Notes under the pieces: generated by a model
What the model saw: the letters and a program-made list of their open reading frames with translations, nothing else
Database searches by the model: none
Told to the model about the DNA's origin: nothing
NCBI RefSeq assembly: GCF_036669915.1
Contig: NC_089312.1
Span: 17,323,317 to 17,387,316 of the forward strand
Reading direction: 5' to 3'
Length of the DNA: 64,000 bases
From: Pocillopora verrucosa
Lineage: Eukaryota; Cnidaria; Anthozoa; Scleractinia; Pocilloporidae
Shown here: piece after piece, positions 45,028 through 56,803 of the stretch
Numbering within the stretch: position 1 is the stretch's first letter
Layout of the letters: each line of letters starts with the position of its first letter
Translations under genes and position numbers: made by a program

Positions 45028-46643
45028 ATTTTTTTCGCCGATCGCGACAATGTGGCACTTCAGCCTTGATCCCAGGTTTCATCGGGTGAAGTATAAAAAT
45101 TGCGCGCACCAATGTAAACAAACAAAATGGCAACAGCGAAGCGGGAAAAATAGGTCCGCAATGCGTACATGTGTGGCTTACGAAGCCATTGGGAGCTTGA
45201 TGTGGTTTGAATGCATGACTAATTTTGGAAAATACATACATGTAAAGTAACACAATGCTGAGCGTAGGTTTCTTTTGTCCATTAGGGCATAAAGTTCAAC
45301 TTTCAGTTGGTTGAGAGAAAAACGTTTACTATGATTATTGTATTTAGGTTTTGTGGGACTGTATTTTCAATAAAGAACACAGAAAAATTTAGCTCAGGTA
45401 GGTAGATATGAGGTTGCAAATGGAAGAGTCTAGGGAAAAAAGATAGGTGCATTATAAGATCAGAGCACAAGCAATACTTTAATGAATCATATGTTGAGTT
45501 AAGTACTCTGAAGTAACATTACATTAACGTTGCTAATAATTTTTAACCCAATAAGATTTACAATTTGACCTGGAAGTTTTATTTAACAGAAAGTTCAATA
45601 GAGATAGAGCGTCACCATAATAGATTTCAGGAACAGTTATCAGAGACATAACTTAAACACAGCAGAGTTCAATGTACAGGCAAGTTCATGATGTTATCAT
45701 ATGATTTAAACTACCAGAAGCTTTCAAGTTTTCCTATTATTGAAATTGTAATTTCATGCCAGTGAGTCTACCAAATTCAAGTTATGTGGAGAAATGAATG
45801 GGTGAACTTGACATCATCATGCAAATGGTCGACTTCACATCATCATGTAAAGTGCTAATCTACCGTACAAAAAGGTCCAAAACAAACATGGTAAGCAACT
45901 GAATTTCATGTATCACTTTGTGTGAGAGCACACAAGAGGACTTGTGAGACCTGCTTCTCTCTCATTTGCCAGAACAAGATTGAACTTCTGGTACCAATCA
46001 AAATTCAGAATGACCGTGACAGTTTGGAACTGATCTGTTAAGACTGTGCTTTTAAGGGGTCTACAGATGTGATTAGAACCCTGGGTCTCCGAGGATACCT
46101 GATGGTTATCTAATCCACGTCAAGTAGCTCTAACTTTTAACTATAAACGTGACAAATGTCAGTTCCATTTAACTGTCTTCATAAAAACTCAACAAAGTCT
46201 AAGCTAAGTTAATTAAAGTGTACTTTGGTATTCTAAATAAGCAGAAGTAAATTTTTCACAAACAAAAAATGTTGAGCTCATAGTGTGTGTGCAGTTTAAA
46301 GTATTTGAAAAATTTACAGGTGCTTATCACATGAGAAATCATGTTATTAATTAATCATAACTTACACATGAAAGATACACATTTACAGGAAATCAACAAA
46401 CTGATGGCAGATAAATTTGACAGTATTGACTGAATGAAGTGTGTGCCATCAAAATTTGTCCTTCAGCTGAATTCTTATTCAGGAATGCAATTTTTTCGTG
46501 TTTATCAATATACATAAAAGTATCCAAGCTTTTGTTTATTTTTGTCAGCTACTGCATGTATCAATCAGAACCTTCTTTGTGTAAATCTGATTGGTTTCTA
46601 ATGTGTTTCTGCTGCAGTCAAAAAGATCTTGTTGGTGTAGCCT

Positions 46644-46772
46644 AGTTCAGCATCAGCTGAACGAGTGTTTAGCCTGCTGCAAAATGCATTTAGCAAGCAG
46701 CAAGAGGCAGCATTAGAGGAAACAGTGGAAACATCGGTCATGTTACGTTACAATGACGATAAGCGAACATGA
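46644..46772 (+). pseudogene. hAT transposase C-terminal dimerisation fragment
   Basis: Forty-two codons before a stop read SSASAERVFSLLQNAFSKQQ and continue with ALEETVETSVMLRYN. The S-S-x-x-A-E-R-x-F-S signature and the following helix are diagnostic of the hAT family C-terminal domain, which pairs two transposase chains. The upstream catalytic region is missing, so this is a relic. Confidence 0.8.
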
Positions 46773-47159
46773 AATCTTGAACTATATGTCTGTAGAGGAC
46801 TAGCTGGTGGTGCAAAACATTGACCAACAGGGACAGCGCTCTGTACTACATCTGCAAAGATGTAAATATTGAAAGACTATGGTTTTATACCACATACACT
46901 CGTGTATGCCAGAGAAACTTTTTATATTTAATAAGCATATTAGCAGAGTTTGTTTTGTTCGAATACAATCACGTGGTTATCGTAATAGAAAGCCAATACA
47001 GAGAATCAGATTTTTATGACTTGGGTTGAGAGAGACTCAGTCTTACAATATTGATGAGTCAGTATGATATAATTATGTATATAATATCTATGCAAAGTGA
47101 AATCTATTCATTTAATCTTTATTTAAGTTGTTAATCAATCTCTTACACTAAAAAACTGA

Positions 47160-47285
47160 AAGCAACTTTTAGATTTTGGGGCAACTTTTGAGCAACTTTT
47201 AGAGTTTTGGAGCAACTTTGGAGCAACTTTGGAGCAACTTTGGAGCAACTTTGGAGCAACTTTTTGAGAAAATTGGAGCAACTTG
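47160..47285. repeat. Tandem repeat of GGAGCAACTTT
   Basis: Six or more units of about 13 bases (TTGGAGCAACTTT and variants) lie inside the right end of the hAT remnant. Subterminal repeats like this can bind hAT transposase. Confidence 0.75.
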
Positions 47286-47302
47286 TGGACAGCCCTAAAT
47301 CA

Positions 47303-48092
47303 GGGCTATCTTTAAAATTAAGAACAGGGAATAGGAGAATGGGGAATGAGAGAATGGTATTATTCAGGGTTTAAAATAATTTTTCAGTTTCAGCGTGAAT
47401 TTGTAGGCTTTTGTCAAGGCTCATTTTTCCCCGTTTCCGGCTGTCACTAATAAATTTCAGCATCAGATTCTTTGTTTTGATCAACATGTTCTGTTGCGGC
47501 AATTCCTTTCCTAACAAAGCGTAATGAATGGCTCAATTTTTCTGTTTGTTCAAGCGTGAAATATACAGCTTTGTCTAGACAAACTGTCGCGCTGCTGTTA
47601 AGCACCGACTTTAATTTGAACGTGTGAGAAAGCTCTACAAACGACATTAAACAGGATTTGGCGGAAAATAAATCTTGATTAAAGGTAATATGTACGTGCA
47701 GAAACATAAACACGGTAATGTGACTGTACGTACACAAACTTGCATGTTTCACGCTTGAACAAATGCGTAGAAAGCTGAATACTGTAAACAAAAATACTCC
47801 TTGTAGCAGGCTTCAAATTTCGAAACTTTATACTCGTTTACGTTTCCAAAAAGTTTTCAAAACATTTCTTGGCTGCTTTACTGCCTGATATGGCATGATC
47901 ACCATAACATGAAAGCGACTTTTACTACAGTTGGACGATCATAAGCATAGTATTTTCCACAAAATTCTTGTCCTTCGCTGAGAAATCGGCAAGTGTTTTT
48001 TAAGATTCCCCATTTTAAAGATTCCCGCATTTAAAGATTCCCCGTTTTGAAGATTCCCGCTTTTAAAGATTCCTCATTTTATTTTATAGAGA
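47303..48092. mobile_element. CAGGGCTATC element, copy before receptor C (lacks the LINE)
   Basis: It starts CAGGGCTATCTTTAAAATTA and ends near TTTATAGAGAGCCCC, matching 4970-6771. At 47459-47463 the sequence runs from AATTTCAG directly to CATCAGATTC, where the other copy holds the CR1-type LINE. The minus-strand frame 47791-47447 is therefore the pre-insertion version of the N-terminal part of the 6418-5102 frame. The AAAGATTCCC minisatellite is shorter here. Confidence 0.55.
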
Positions 48093-48229
48093 GCCCCACG
48101 ATCAGCGTATAAAATCGCTAAGTGTGTCATTTTTTCGCCGTCGGGAAGTGAAATATGTCCGATTGCCGCACTGCAGGCTAGCGCCACTCTGAACGATCCA
48201 ACTTTGTTAACCAAACATCATTATTAGGT

Positions 48230-48356
48230 GACATGCCATAGATATTGGCAATTTTATACGCTGATCGCTGCGATCGGCGAAAATCGCAGTCGCCGCACCG
48301 GGCACACCCGGCGATTTCCGCCGGTCGCCCCGATCGGAGTATAAAATCGGTAGTTG
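48230..48356. repeat. Hairpin-type repeat downstream of receptor C
   Basis: A full-length copy of the 6904-7030 repeat with arms TTTTATACGCTGATCGC and GGAGTATAAAATCGG. The centre contains GTCGCCGCACCGGGCACACC. Confidence 0.6.
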
Positions 48357-49439
48357 TGTAATTTTTTTGCCGCCGGGAAGTGAAATATGTCCGATTGCCG
48401 CTCAGTGGAAAGAGCGAAAATGTTAACCTAAATAGTGATAAATATGATCTCGCTGTCTGGTTCCGTGTATAAACAAATTTTCAAAGCGTGATTTAACCCA
48501 TACGAAGTTGTTGATAGAATCTGACAACAGTTTAATTAAGCCATAGTTTTTCACATTTGAAAGCGGATATATAGAGCACCTGTCATCCTTGCTTTGTACT
48601 TTTACAATGGATGTATATTTACTCTTTAGGAAATCCACCAGACATCGTCATTTGCGCACGAAAGACAACCCATTAAAAATTTTTGATCAACTCGTCTCAC
48701 GCTGATCACTGAATTTTATGGCACCTAAATAAAATTTTCTCGATGCAATGTTGGGTGGAGTAACTGACTGAAAAAAAAATATTGAACAGTTTTTTTACAT
48801 CATTCGGATTTCACATCAGAAAGCCAAGAAATTTGGCCGTATCACATTTCTAAGACTTTTTTCGTGTGATCAACAGTCTTCACAACCCAGAATCAACATT
48901 CATTGTTCACAGATTCGTTAAAATTTGAGAAATAAAGCTCCATTTCCGCTGTTTATCTTCAATCGCATTCAATTTACAAAGTTTTCATTCAGCGTCATCC
49001 CAAAAAATAATGAAAAATGCAAATACTTAAAAGGTGTTTTTTCTTTTTTGTCGTTAAGCTTTGAATTTCCTCTTTAAGACATTTTACAAGCGAGCTTTAA
49101 AAATTACGACTTGTGCTTTTGAGACAAGTTTTAATATTTTCACACACTTTATAGCCTGTTAACCCTTTGAAAAAAAAAGATAAAAAATTCTGAATTACAA
49201 AGATCGAGGAGGATTGAACAAAGATATTGATATCTCCTTTTACACGCTCCATAAACAGAAAAATTAATTGCGCTCCATTAAGAGCATTTTGGTCTCGTGC
49301 CTAAGTCTTGGCGATTTCAGTCACTCTTGCTTTGGTTGAATTTGATCCCCTGCAGGAGTGTTCTGTTCGATTAACTTCCAGAGTCTACAGTAGTAGGAAA
49401 GGCTGATAAACCTTTACTAATACACGTAGTTCGGTTCCC
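48357..49439. repeat. Conserved 3' flank of receptor C
   Basis: Non-coding, collinear with 7031-8092. The short minus-strand frame 48638-48423 is also present at 55044-54829 and, shifted, at 35753-35517. It has no known domain and appears to be a by-product of sequence conservation. Confidence 0.6.
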
Positions 49440-50402
49440 TCAAGCAAACCTGCTGAAAGTTGTGCGGCAAACAGCTCTTAGCGCTTGTCGATACTGCGGT
49501 ATTCTCCACGCGTATAGAAACGGATTTACAGCGCAGCTTACGCACAACATCGACATTGATAGAGCTCTGGATATTTCAAAAGCTGGCCCATCACACACAT
49601 TGCTTTGTTCCTTGGGACACCACTCCTCCAAGTTAGTAACAATTAGATAGGGCATAATTGATATAAACAACACGATTGTGATCAGAATAATTGTCAAAAC
49701 GATCTTTTTTTCCACACGGATGTTCCGAGCAAAAACGTGCGATCTTCCTCCATTGTCTTGTTGCAGAAACGTGACGTTTCTTGAATATCGGCGGAATTCA
49801 ATGTAAGTCGCTGCGTTGACAGCGCAAAGTATTGTCAGTGGAGCCGTAGACTGAATATGAAGATCCACTGTGTGGAATATTTCCTTTGATGTACTTATTG
49901 AGTGCAATGCTTCAAACAGCCCACAAAAGAGCCATATCAAAATGTTACATATGACGACCTTTCGCAATGTTATAAGCGTCCTATACTTCCAGATAAGCTT
50001 TATAGCCAGAAATCTATCTACTGATAACGCCACGACCGTTGAAATTGATATTTTGGTGCTAATATGAGAAGAAACAGTTGAAATCTTGTGTAGGCTTGGT
50101 AAATTAACTTTATATGGAAGGCAAAGCATGTATGTTGAGTACAAAGGTTGCGCGAAACTCCCTCCAAGTAAATCACTTAACGAGAGGCTTACCACGAGGA
50201 AAGTTGTAGGGCGCACTCGGAAATACATGTACGGATCTTTGAAAAGAGTCCATAGAAGAACACTGTTTGTTGCGAATGAAACGAAGCCAAGCAAAGCGCT
50301 ACAAATTCCTGCCAAAAGTGTGACTGATGCTGCTGGAATTCCTTCAAAATGTCCGTGTTCATCGTGATGTGATTCAGCAGTCTCGTTCATGATTAACACC
50401 AA
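49440..50402 (-). CDS. Class A G-protein-coupled receptor, copy C
   Basis: An intact single exon of 320 residues. TM1, TM2, DRF and NPFLY landmarks are as in copy A. It has the A-type residues AQPLYSTYMLCLPYKVNL, FEALHS, SKEIFH and RNIRVEKK. Its N-terminus is the longer form (NETAESHHDEHGHFEG), so the five-residue loss in A happened after A and C separated. A local difference, NLEEWCPKEQSNVCDGPAFE, lies in the third extracellular loop, a region that often contacts ligands. It is probably functional. Confidence 0.9.
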   Translation of the reverse strand: MVLIMNETAESHHDEHGHFEGIPAASVTLLAGICSALLGFVSFATNSVLLWTLFKDPYMYFRVRPTTFLVVSLSLSDLLGGSFAQPLYSTYMLCLPYKVNLPSLHKISTVSSHISTKISISTVVALSVDRFLAIKLIWKYRTLITLRKVVICNILIWLFCGLFEALHSISTSKEIFHTVDLHIQSTAPLTILCAVNAATYIEFRRYSRNVTFLQQDNGGRSHVFARNIRVEKKIVLTIILITIVLFISIMPYLIVTNLEEWCPKEQSNVCDGPAFEISRALSMSMLCVSCAVNPFLYAWRIPQYRQALRAVCRTTFSRFA

Positions 50403-51289
50403 CGGACACTGCTCAAGCTTTTATGTAGAAACTCTTGATTTGATGATTAATATGGCTGAGGATGACTAATGAATCGCCCGGTCACATGAGAGGCAAATTG
50501 TTTCGAAGCTGGCTAGTATTTCTTAACTTGCGACACCTTTCCTGAAAGCCAAACTTGGATATCTAATTTGATCGCGCAACACCAAGAACAGTTTTACCGA
50601 TGCAATATTTCCTACATCCGGTGAAATAGGGCTGAAAATCCTTCTCTCTTGTTCTTATTGTGACCAATGTACGTTAGTTACTTGGTAATTACACGAATTG
50701 ACGATCGTTCTGTTACAACAATGGTCGGTCTTGACATCCTTCTAATGAATATGACATCGTTTGCATTAAATATTTGGACAAAATTCTGTTCCCAGGATAA
50801 GAATGGACAGTCATTGAAAAACTTGCCTGAATTACTTGAAAAAGAAACTCATTTAAATTCGGATTGCTTTACTTAAGGGATGTAATCACTAAAGCTCCCT
50901 TGTCCTATTGAGTGTCCGTTGCGAAGCTGATGCCTATTAAAAAATTTGCCAACGGAAAAAATGAAAACAGCCGAGATAGTAAAAGGAAAATGAACACTAC
51001 AATATTCATCCTAGGGCAGAGCTTAAAACAATTATGTTAATTGTAATCTTGGATTAAAAGGATCGCAAAAGTTACGTAATCGAGCGCACCACAGAAGTTT
51101 TAATAACTACTCTCCTCAAACTTAACCTAAAAACAGATTTCGGTACGAGACTACGATATGGTTCTTTCTACGCTGGTGTGTTTTACAGGCTGACCCAAAA
51201 AAGCCAATTCATCTGACATACCCTTTTTAAAATCTATGAAACATTCCCTTATCTATGTGAGGTTAACTCTCGAAAAAAGACACAACATT
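50403..51289. repeat. Conserved 5' flank of receptor C
   Basis: It matches 9041-9960 and 37517-38420. It lacks the 30 or so bases around CAATGTTTTTTAATAAAG found in the others just before the LINE junction. No gene is recognised. Confidence 0.6.
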
Positions 51290-53040
51290 AAAAAAAACTG
51301 CCGACTTCTACATGGTCCCGTTCCTTTCACGGGACTCTCTACGTACATTGCGTTACACTACCTACTTACAGTATTCTTAAGATACAATTAATATTTATAC
51401 TACTTACATTGTTCTACTTACACTACGTACAATGTGATAATGCACACATATTTACAGGCACATCATTTACGCACAAAAAAAAGAGAAACTTATTGACAAA
51501 AAATTAACAGTTACGAAAGACAAAAAGGCTAAATTGTGGTTGGGATAGATAGGAGTAAGAGCTTGAAAAAAAAAACCCAAAAGTACAGCGTTTAGCTAAA
51601 AATTGAGGCTTACGATCAGCATAAGGTGAGTAAGATATATCCTTCAAGCAGGCTCATATTTGGAGCCCGCCCGCAAACTATATAGCAATTCTAGTGCATG
51701 AAGTATTTTGTCCCACTTCTGTTGAAATTTGTTCTGTGAATCAGTCACGATAGATATTTGTTTTTCAATTTCAGTTGCACATATTCTCTGATAGATGGAG
51801 ATATGTTCTTAAATTTACAGCAATAAAGATAATACCTTGCGAGGAGCAAACAATGGCTTACTAAAATATCCTTTTTCTCTCCTCTAAAACCTAAACATTC
51901 ATAGATATCCAAAACGTGTGAGGCTGGTATCATATGAATTGAAACGAAAAAACAATGAACCCTTCCCCAAAAGGTTTTCGTTACCGAGCATTCACAGAAA
52001 AGATGGATGCACAGAGAGCAGTCTCCGAAATTCCTATTTTAGGTAGAAAGGAATTCATTACTTTACTTCTGTGGAGAAATTTGAACTGGAAGTTCGTTAT
52101 CTTAATACTGAGCGTACACAACCTTGGTAGTAAATAAATCGACTTCCAGCTCAAATCCTCCACCACTTCAAGGTCACATTCCCTTACCCATTTTTCTTGA
52201 ATCTTTTGGGGGCTAGTATAATTTTTTGGTATTAAAATTTTATACGCTAATTCAGTCGGCTTGGTTGCTGCAATCAGTTTTTGCACCGAAAACCCCTGAT
52301 CCTTTCCACCTGGCGTTTTCAATTTCAAAGACTTCATAGCGCTCCTTATGGCCGCGGTCACTCCATGAAATTCAAGGAAAGAGGCAGATAAGCAATATTT
52401 CTCTCTAAACTCTCCATAGGTTATGACCTTAAAAACCATCGTTAACAAGATCTTTGATATTTTGTACACCAGTTTCTGCTCAGTGCATGTAAAAAAAAAG
52501 GCCTATTAGCAATTCTGACTAATGAGTTATTCCATATTATACAACTACTACTACTACAAAAGTTGTGTTTGGAGAGGAAAGAGTCTCTAAAATTAAAGTC
52601 CACCCAGATTTCGATAAGTTCTCGGAGGAAGTCCTCCTTGATATCATGTTTGATAGCGTTTTTTTTTCTCAAGTTCCCAAGAAAAACTAATTTTCCTCTC
52701 CATTTTGAAAGAAAGAAATCCCCCAAATTTTTCCATTTAGATTTACAATCATCAGAAATATACTTTACTATCCACGCGATCTTTAAAGACTTATTAAATG
52801 CCATGATGTCCAAGAAACATCGTTTGATTTTGTCCCTTTTTCCATGCCAGAGAAATTTGAAAAGCAAATCATTTATTTCTTTTAACGATTTGAAACATGT
52901 AAGTAATGAGTACAAAATGTAGACCAATTGGGATGCAGCCAACGTCTCTATAATTGTAATCTTTCCAGGAAACGTTAATCTCTTGTTTTGCCGATTGTTA
53001 ACAATATCTTCAACTTTGTGTTTTTTACTTTGTGAGAGTC
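51290..53040 (-). pseudogene. Tx1-like LINE 3' part, longer copy (unit C)
   Basis: Minus-strand frames 53047-52442, 52469-51981 and 51933-51745 are consecutive pieces of one ORF separated by small indels. The first shows the thumb region of a Tx1/L1-group reverse transcriptase (KRLTFPGKITIIETLAASQL, FKFLWHGKRDKIKR). The following pieces are the C-terminal domain with KYFI-like words (LLARYYLYCCKFKNISPSI). The catalytic RT core and endonuclease are missing, so it is 5'-truncated. The right junction CCTTCCATAATAT restores the target seen uninterrupted at 33901, 38427 and 57006. Confidence 0.75.
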
Positions 53041-54639
53041 CTTCCATAATATCAACTTTCTTGGCTGTAAACTGCGAAAATCTCCTTCAAATCGTTTTCT
53101 CTCGCACTTCATTCTTGTCCTTTATTTGCTAAATGAAAGATTATCTCCGGATTTGTGTCCTCATTTTGCGTCATCACAAAATCTTTCAGAATTGATCTCC
53201 AAAAGCAAAAAATTGAGCAAAATCTAAAGCTTACAGCAGGCGTTCAAGAGCATTTAAAATATTCGATATAAAATCTTTATTGTTTTCATTGACTGAGCTA
53301 AAATTGCCGAATAATTGGAAATATTAACCAAACATATGAATACTATTTAATCAACGTTGGAAGGAGGAAAATAAATATAACTTTCGACATAACTAACATG
53401 GTTAAAGCTGGATCTGTTACCGACATAATGATCATATCATAATTATAAGGGGTGTTTGCTTTATGTGGAAAGAACACCGAGACACGATACGAACCAACTA
53501 TATTCTAAGAAAATAACCGAAAGTTTTATTATGACTATGATTACCTGTATAATAATGCTTCTGGGAGAAGAAAAATTTAGCGTACGTCAAAGCAGTCGTT
53601 CGGAAATATTCATTCCTTATATTTTGGCCATTATTTTCAATTCCAGTAATCTGCAGCTGATGAAATTCTCGGCTAGATCTTGCATCATGCCTCGGATGTG
53701 TTCTCGATGCCGTTGAATAGAGAGTTCAAAATTCATGTAAAATGAGGCTTTCAGAAATTAACATCCCTTTGTTTTCAGACTTCTTACCAAATCGCTTCGT
53801 CACTTGCAAAAACGAAGATAATAATCAGTTTCTTTGTACTTTCAGTTCGTTGAACTCTTCGTGTTTTCAGTACTAAAAACTGATCCTCGTCCGATGTTCC
53901 TCATCCAGCCATGAGTATCTAAAAGTCCTACAAGGTTCTTGTCGAAACGAAATCATTTTTTAGCAACCTTCTTTGCGAGATGAACACAATAGCTCGAAAG
54001 ATATAAACAGTGCCTTTTTGATTTTCGAAAATCGAGAGTTTCCCATTTCTCCAACTGCTAATACCTGCTAACAAACTTGTTTTGGAAAATGAAAGCTAAA
54101 GGAAATCATTAACACCCAGAAAAACACGGTTTGACTTGTATTCATCGTTTTCATTTTAACCCGTGATTGTACTTCTCAATTAATTCGAAAAAAAATCTCC
54201 AAATTACTAAAAACTAGGGGAAAACATCTGACAGCTTGTCAATCCTTTGATTTAAGCGCCTCTTTTTTCCGACGGCGCCACTCTTGTACTCTACAGAGCA
54301 GGCATTATTTTAGTAGGCAAGTGCTCAGTATTATCTTGGGAATAATTATAGCTGCCATCTTTAATTTTTATGGCAGCGGAAGGCTGGGAAAAGAAAGAAA
54401 TTTGTACTAAGAGTGAGAGACGACTCTAGCTCCAAATCAAACACGGCGGCGGAATATAGAATACAGATGATCACGAGCTTGTTAATGTTAACTCGTCCTG
54501 ATAAGACGCCCGCACTGCAGGCTAGCGCCACTCTAAACGATCCAACTTTGTTAATCTCGGTCTCGTGTCGAGGGCGCAGAGTACGCTAAGTGGTAGACAC
54601 CGCAACTTCGAACCGAAATGCAACATCATTAATAGGTGA
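53041..54639. repeat. Array spacer between receptor C and receptor D
   Basis: Non-coding. It matches 33905-35408 in order but is shortened in places. The stretch 53920-54240 also matches 3440-3780. No gene is recognised. Confidence 0.6.
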
Positions 54640-54757
54640 CATGCCAGATATTGGCAATCTTATACGCTGTTCGCTGCGATCGGAGAAAATCGCAGTCGCC
54701 GCACCGGGCACACCCGGCGATTTCCGCTGGTTGCCGCGATCGGCGTATAAAATCGCT
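54640..54757. repeat. Hairpin-type repeat downstream of receptor D
   Basis: A full-length member of the family at 6904 and 48230. It has TCTTATACGCTGTTCGC on the left, GGCGTATAAAATCGC on the right, and the GCACCGGGCACACCCGG centre. Confidence 0.6.
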
Positions 54758-55840
54758 ATTTGTGTCATTTTTTCGCCGCCGGGAAGTGAAATATGTCCGA
54801 TTGCCGCTCATTGGAAAGAGCGAAAATGTTAACCTAAATAGTGATAAATATGATCTCGCTGTCTGGTTCCGTGTATAAACAAATTTTCAAAGCGTGTTTT
54901 AACCCATACGAAGTTGTTGATAGAATCTGACAACAGTTTAATTAAGCCATAGTTTTTCACATTTGAAGGCGGATATATAGAGCACCTGTCATCCTTGCTT
55001 TGTACTTTTACAATGGATGTATATTTACTCTTTAGGAAATCCACCAGACATCGTCATTTGCGCACGAAAGACAACCCATTAAAAATTTTTGATCAACTCG
55101 TCTCACGCTGATCACTGAATTTTCTGGCACTTAAATAAAATTTTCTCGATGCAATGTTGGGTGGAGTAACTGACTGAAAAAAAAATTGAACAGTTTTTTT
55201 ACATCATTCGGATTTCACATCAGAAAGCCAAGAAATTTGGCCGTATCACATTTCTAAGACTTTTTTCGTGTGATCAACAGTCTTTACTACCCGGAATGAA
55301 CATTCACTGTTCACGGATTTGTTAAAATCTGAGAAATAAAGCTCCATTTCCGCTGTTTACCTTCAATCGCATTCAATTTACAAAGTTTTCATTCAGCGTC
55401 ATCCTAAAAAATAATGAAAAATGCAAATACTTAAAAGGTGTTTTTTCTTTTTGCCGCTAAGCTTTGAAATTCCTCTCTGAGACATTTTACACTCGAGCTT
55501 AAAAAATTACGTCTGTGCTTTTGAGACAAGCTTTGATATTTTCACACACTCTATAGCCTTTTAACCTTTTGAAAAAAAATACAAAATTCTGAATTACAAA
55601 GATCGAGGAGGATTGAACAAAGATATTGATATCTCCTTTTACACGCTCCATAAAACAGCAAAATTAATTGCGCTCCACTAAGAGCATTTTGATCTCGTGC
55701 CCAAGTCTTGGCAATTTCAGTCGCTCTTGCTTTGGTTGAATTTGATCCCCTGCAGGAGTGTTCTGTTCGATTAAACTTCCAGAGCCTAAAGCAGTAGGAA
55801 AGGCTGATAAACCTTAACTAATACACGTGGTTCGGTTCCC
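54758..55840. repeat. Conserved 3' flank of receptor D
   Basis: Non-coding, collinear with 7031-8092, 35470-36553 and 48357-49439. It shares several small variants with the flank of C (for example GAGCACCTGTCATCC, ACAACCCATTAAAAATTTTT). This hints at sequence exchange between neighbours on this side of the genes. Confidence 0.6.
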
Positions 55841-56803
55841 TCAAGCAGACCTGCTGAAAGTTGTGCGGCAAACAGCTCTTAGCGCTTGTCGATACTGCGG
55901 TATTCTCCACGCGTATAGAAACGGATTTAAAGCACAGCTAACGCACAACATCGAAATTGATAGAGCTCTTGTTATTTCAAAAGCTAGCCCATCGCACACA
56001 TTGCTTTGTTCTTCGGGACACTGCTCCTTCAAGTTAGTAACAATTAGGTGGGGCATAATTGATATAAACAGCACGATTGTGATCAGGATGATTGTCAAAA
56101 CGATCTTTTTTTCCAGACCGATGTTCCGAGCAGAAACGCGCGATCTTCCTCCATTGTCTTGTTGCAGGAACGTGACGTTTCTTGAATATCGGCGGAATTC
56201 AATGTAAGTCGCTGCGTTGACAGCGCAAAGTATTGTCAGTGGAGCCGTAGACTGAAGATGAAGATCCACTGTGTGGAATATTTCTTCTGATGTACTTATT
56301 GAGTGCCATGCTTCAAACAGCCCACAAAGGAGCCATATCAAAATGTTACATATGACGACCTTTCGCACTGTTATAAGCGCCCTATACTTCCAAATAAACT
56401 TTATAGCCAGAAATCTATCCACTGATAACGCCACGACCGTTGAAATTGATATTTTGGTGCTAATATGAGAAGAAACGGTAGAAATATTGTGTAGGCTTGG
56501 TAAATTTACTCGACACGGATGGCAAAGCATGTACGTTGAGTACAAAGGTTGCACGAAACTTCCTCCAAGTAAATCACTTAACGCGAGGCTTGCTACGAGA
56601 AACGTTGTGGGGCGCACTCGGAAATACATGTACGGATCTTTGAAAAGAGTCCATAGAAGAACACTGTTTGTTGCGAATGAAACGAAGCCAAGCAAAGCAC
56701 TACAAATTCCTGCCAAAAGCGCGACTGATGCTGTTGGAATTCCTTCAAAATGTCCGTGTTCATCGTGATTTGATTCAGCAGTCTCGGTCATGATTAACAC
56801 CAA
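55841..56803 (-). CDS. Class A G-protein-coupled receptor, copy D
   Basis: An intact single exon of 320 residues with SFATN, SLALSD, DRF and NPFLY landmarks. It carries the B-type residues VQPLYSTYMLCHPCRVNL, FEAWHS, SEEIFH and RNIGLEKK. It differs from the others by MTETAES at the start, which removes the NET glycosylation site, and by an HNIS sequence in the first extracellular region. No stops or frameshifts are present, so it is probably functional. Confidence 0.9.
   Translation of the reverse strand: MVLIMTETAESNHDEHGHFEGIPTASVALLAGICSALLGFVSFATNSVLLWTLFKDPYMYFRVRPTTFLVASLALSDLLGGSFVQPLYSTYMLCHPCRVNLPSLHNISTVSSHISTKISISTVVALSVDRFLAIKFIWKYRALITVRKVVICNILIWLLCGLFEAWHSISTSEEIFHTVDLHLQSTAPLTILCAVNAATYIEFRRYSRNVTFLQQDNGGRSRVSARNIGLEKKIVLTIILITIVLFISIMPHLIVTNLKEQCPEEQSNVCDGLAFEITRALSISMLCVSCALNPFLYAWRIPQYRQALRAVCRTTFSRSA

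Larger units (their letters stand above)
45161..47302 (+). mobile_element. hAT-type transposon remnant
   Basis: The stretch has no counterpart in copy 1. Near its right side a frame encodes the hAT C-terminal dimerisation motif. The right end, read inwards, is TAGGGCTGTCCACAAGTTGC, close to the CAGGGCTGTC-type ends of hAT elements. The left end is not identified. The remaining 1.4 kb is AT-rich without further recognisable transposase parts. Confidence 0.5.
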
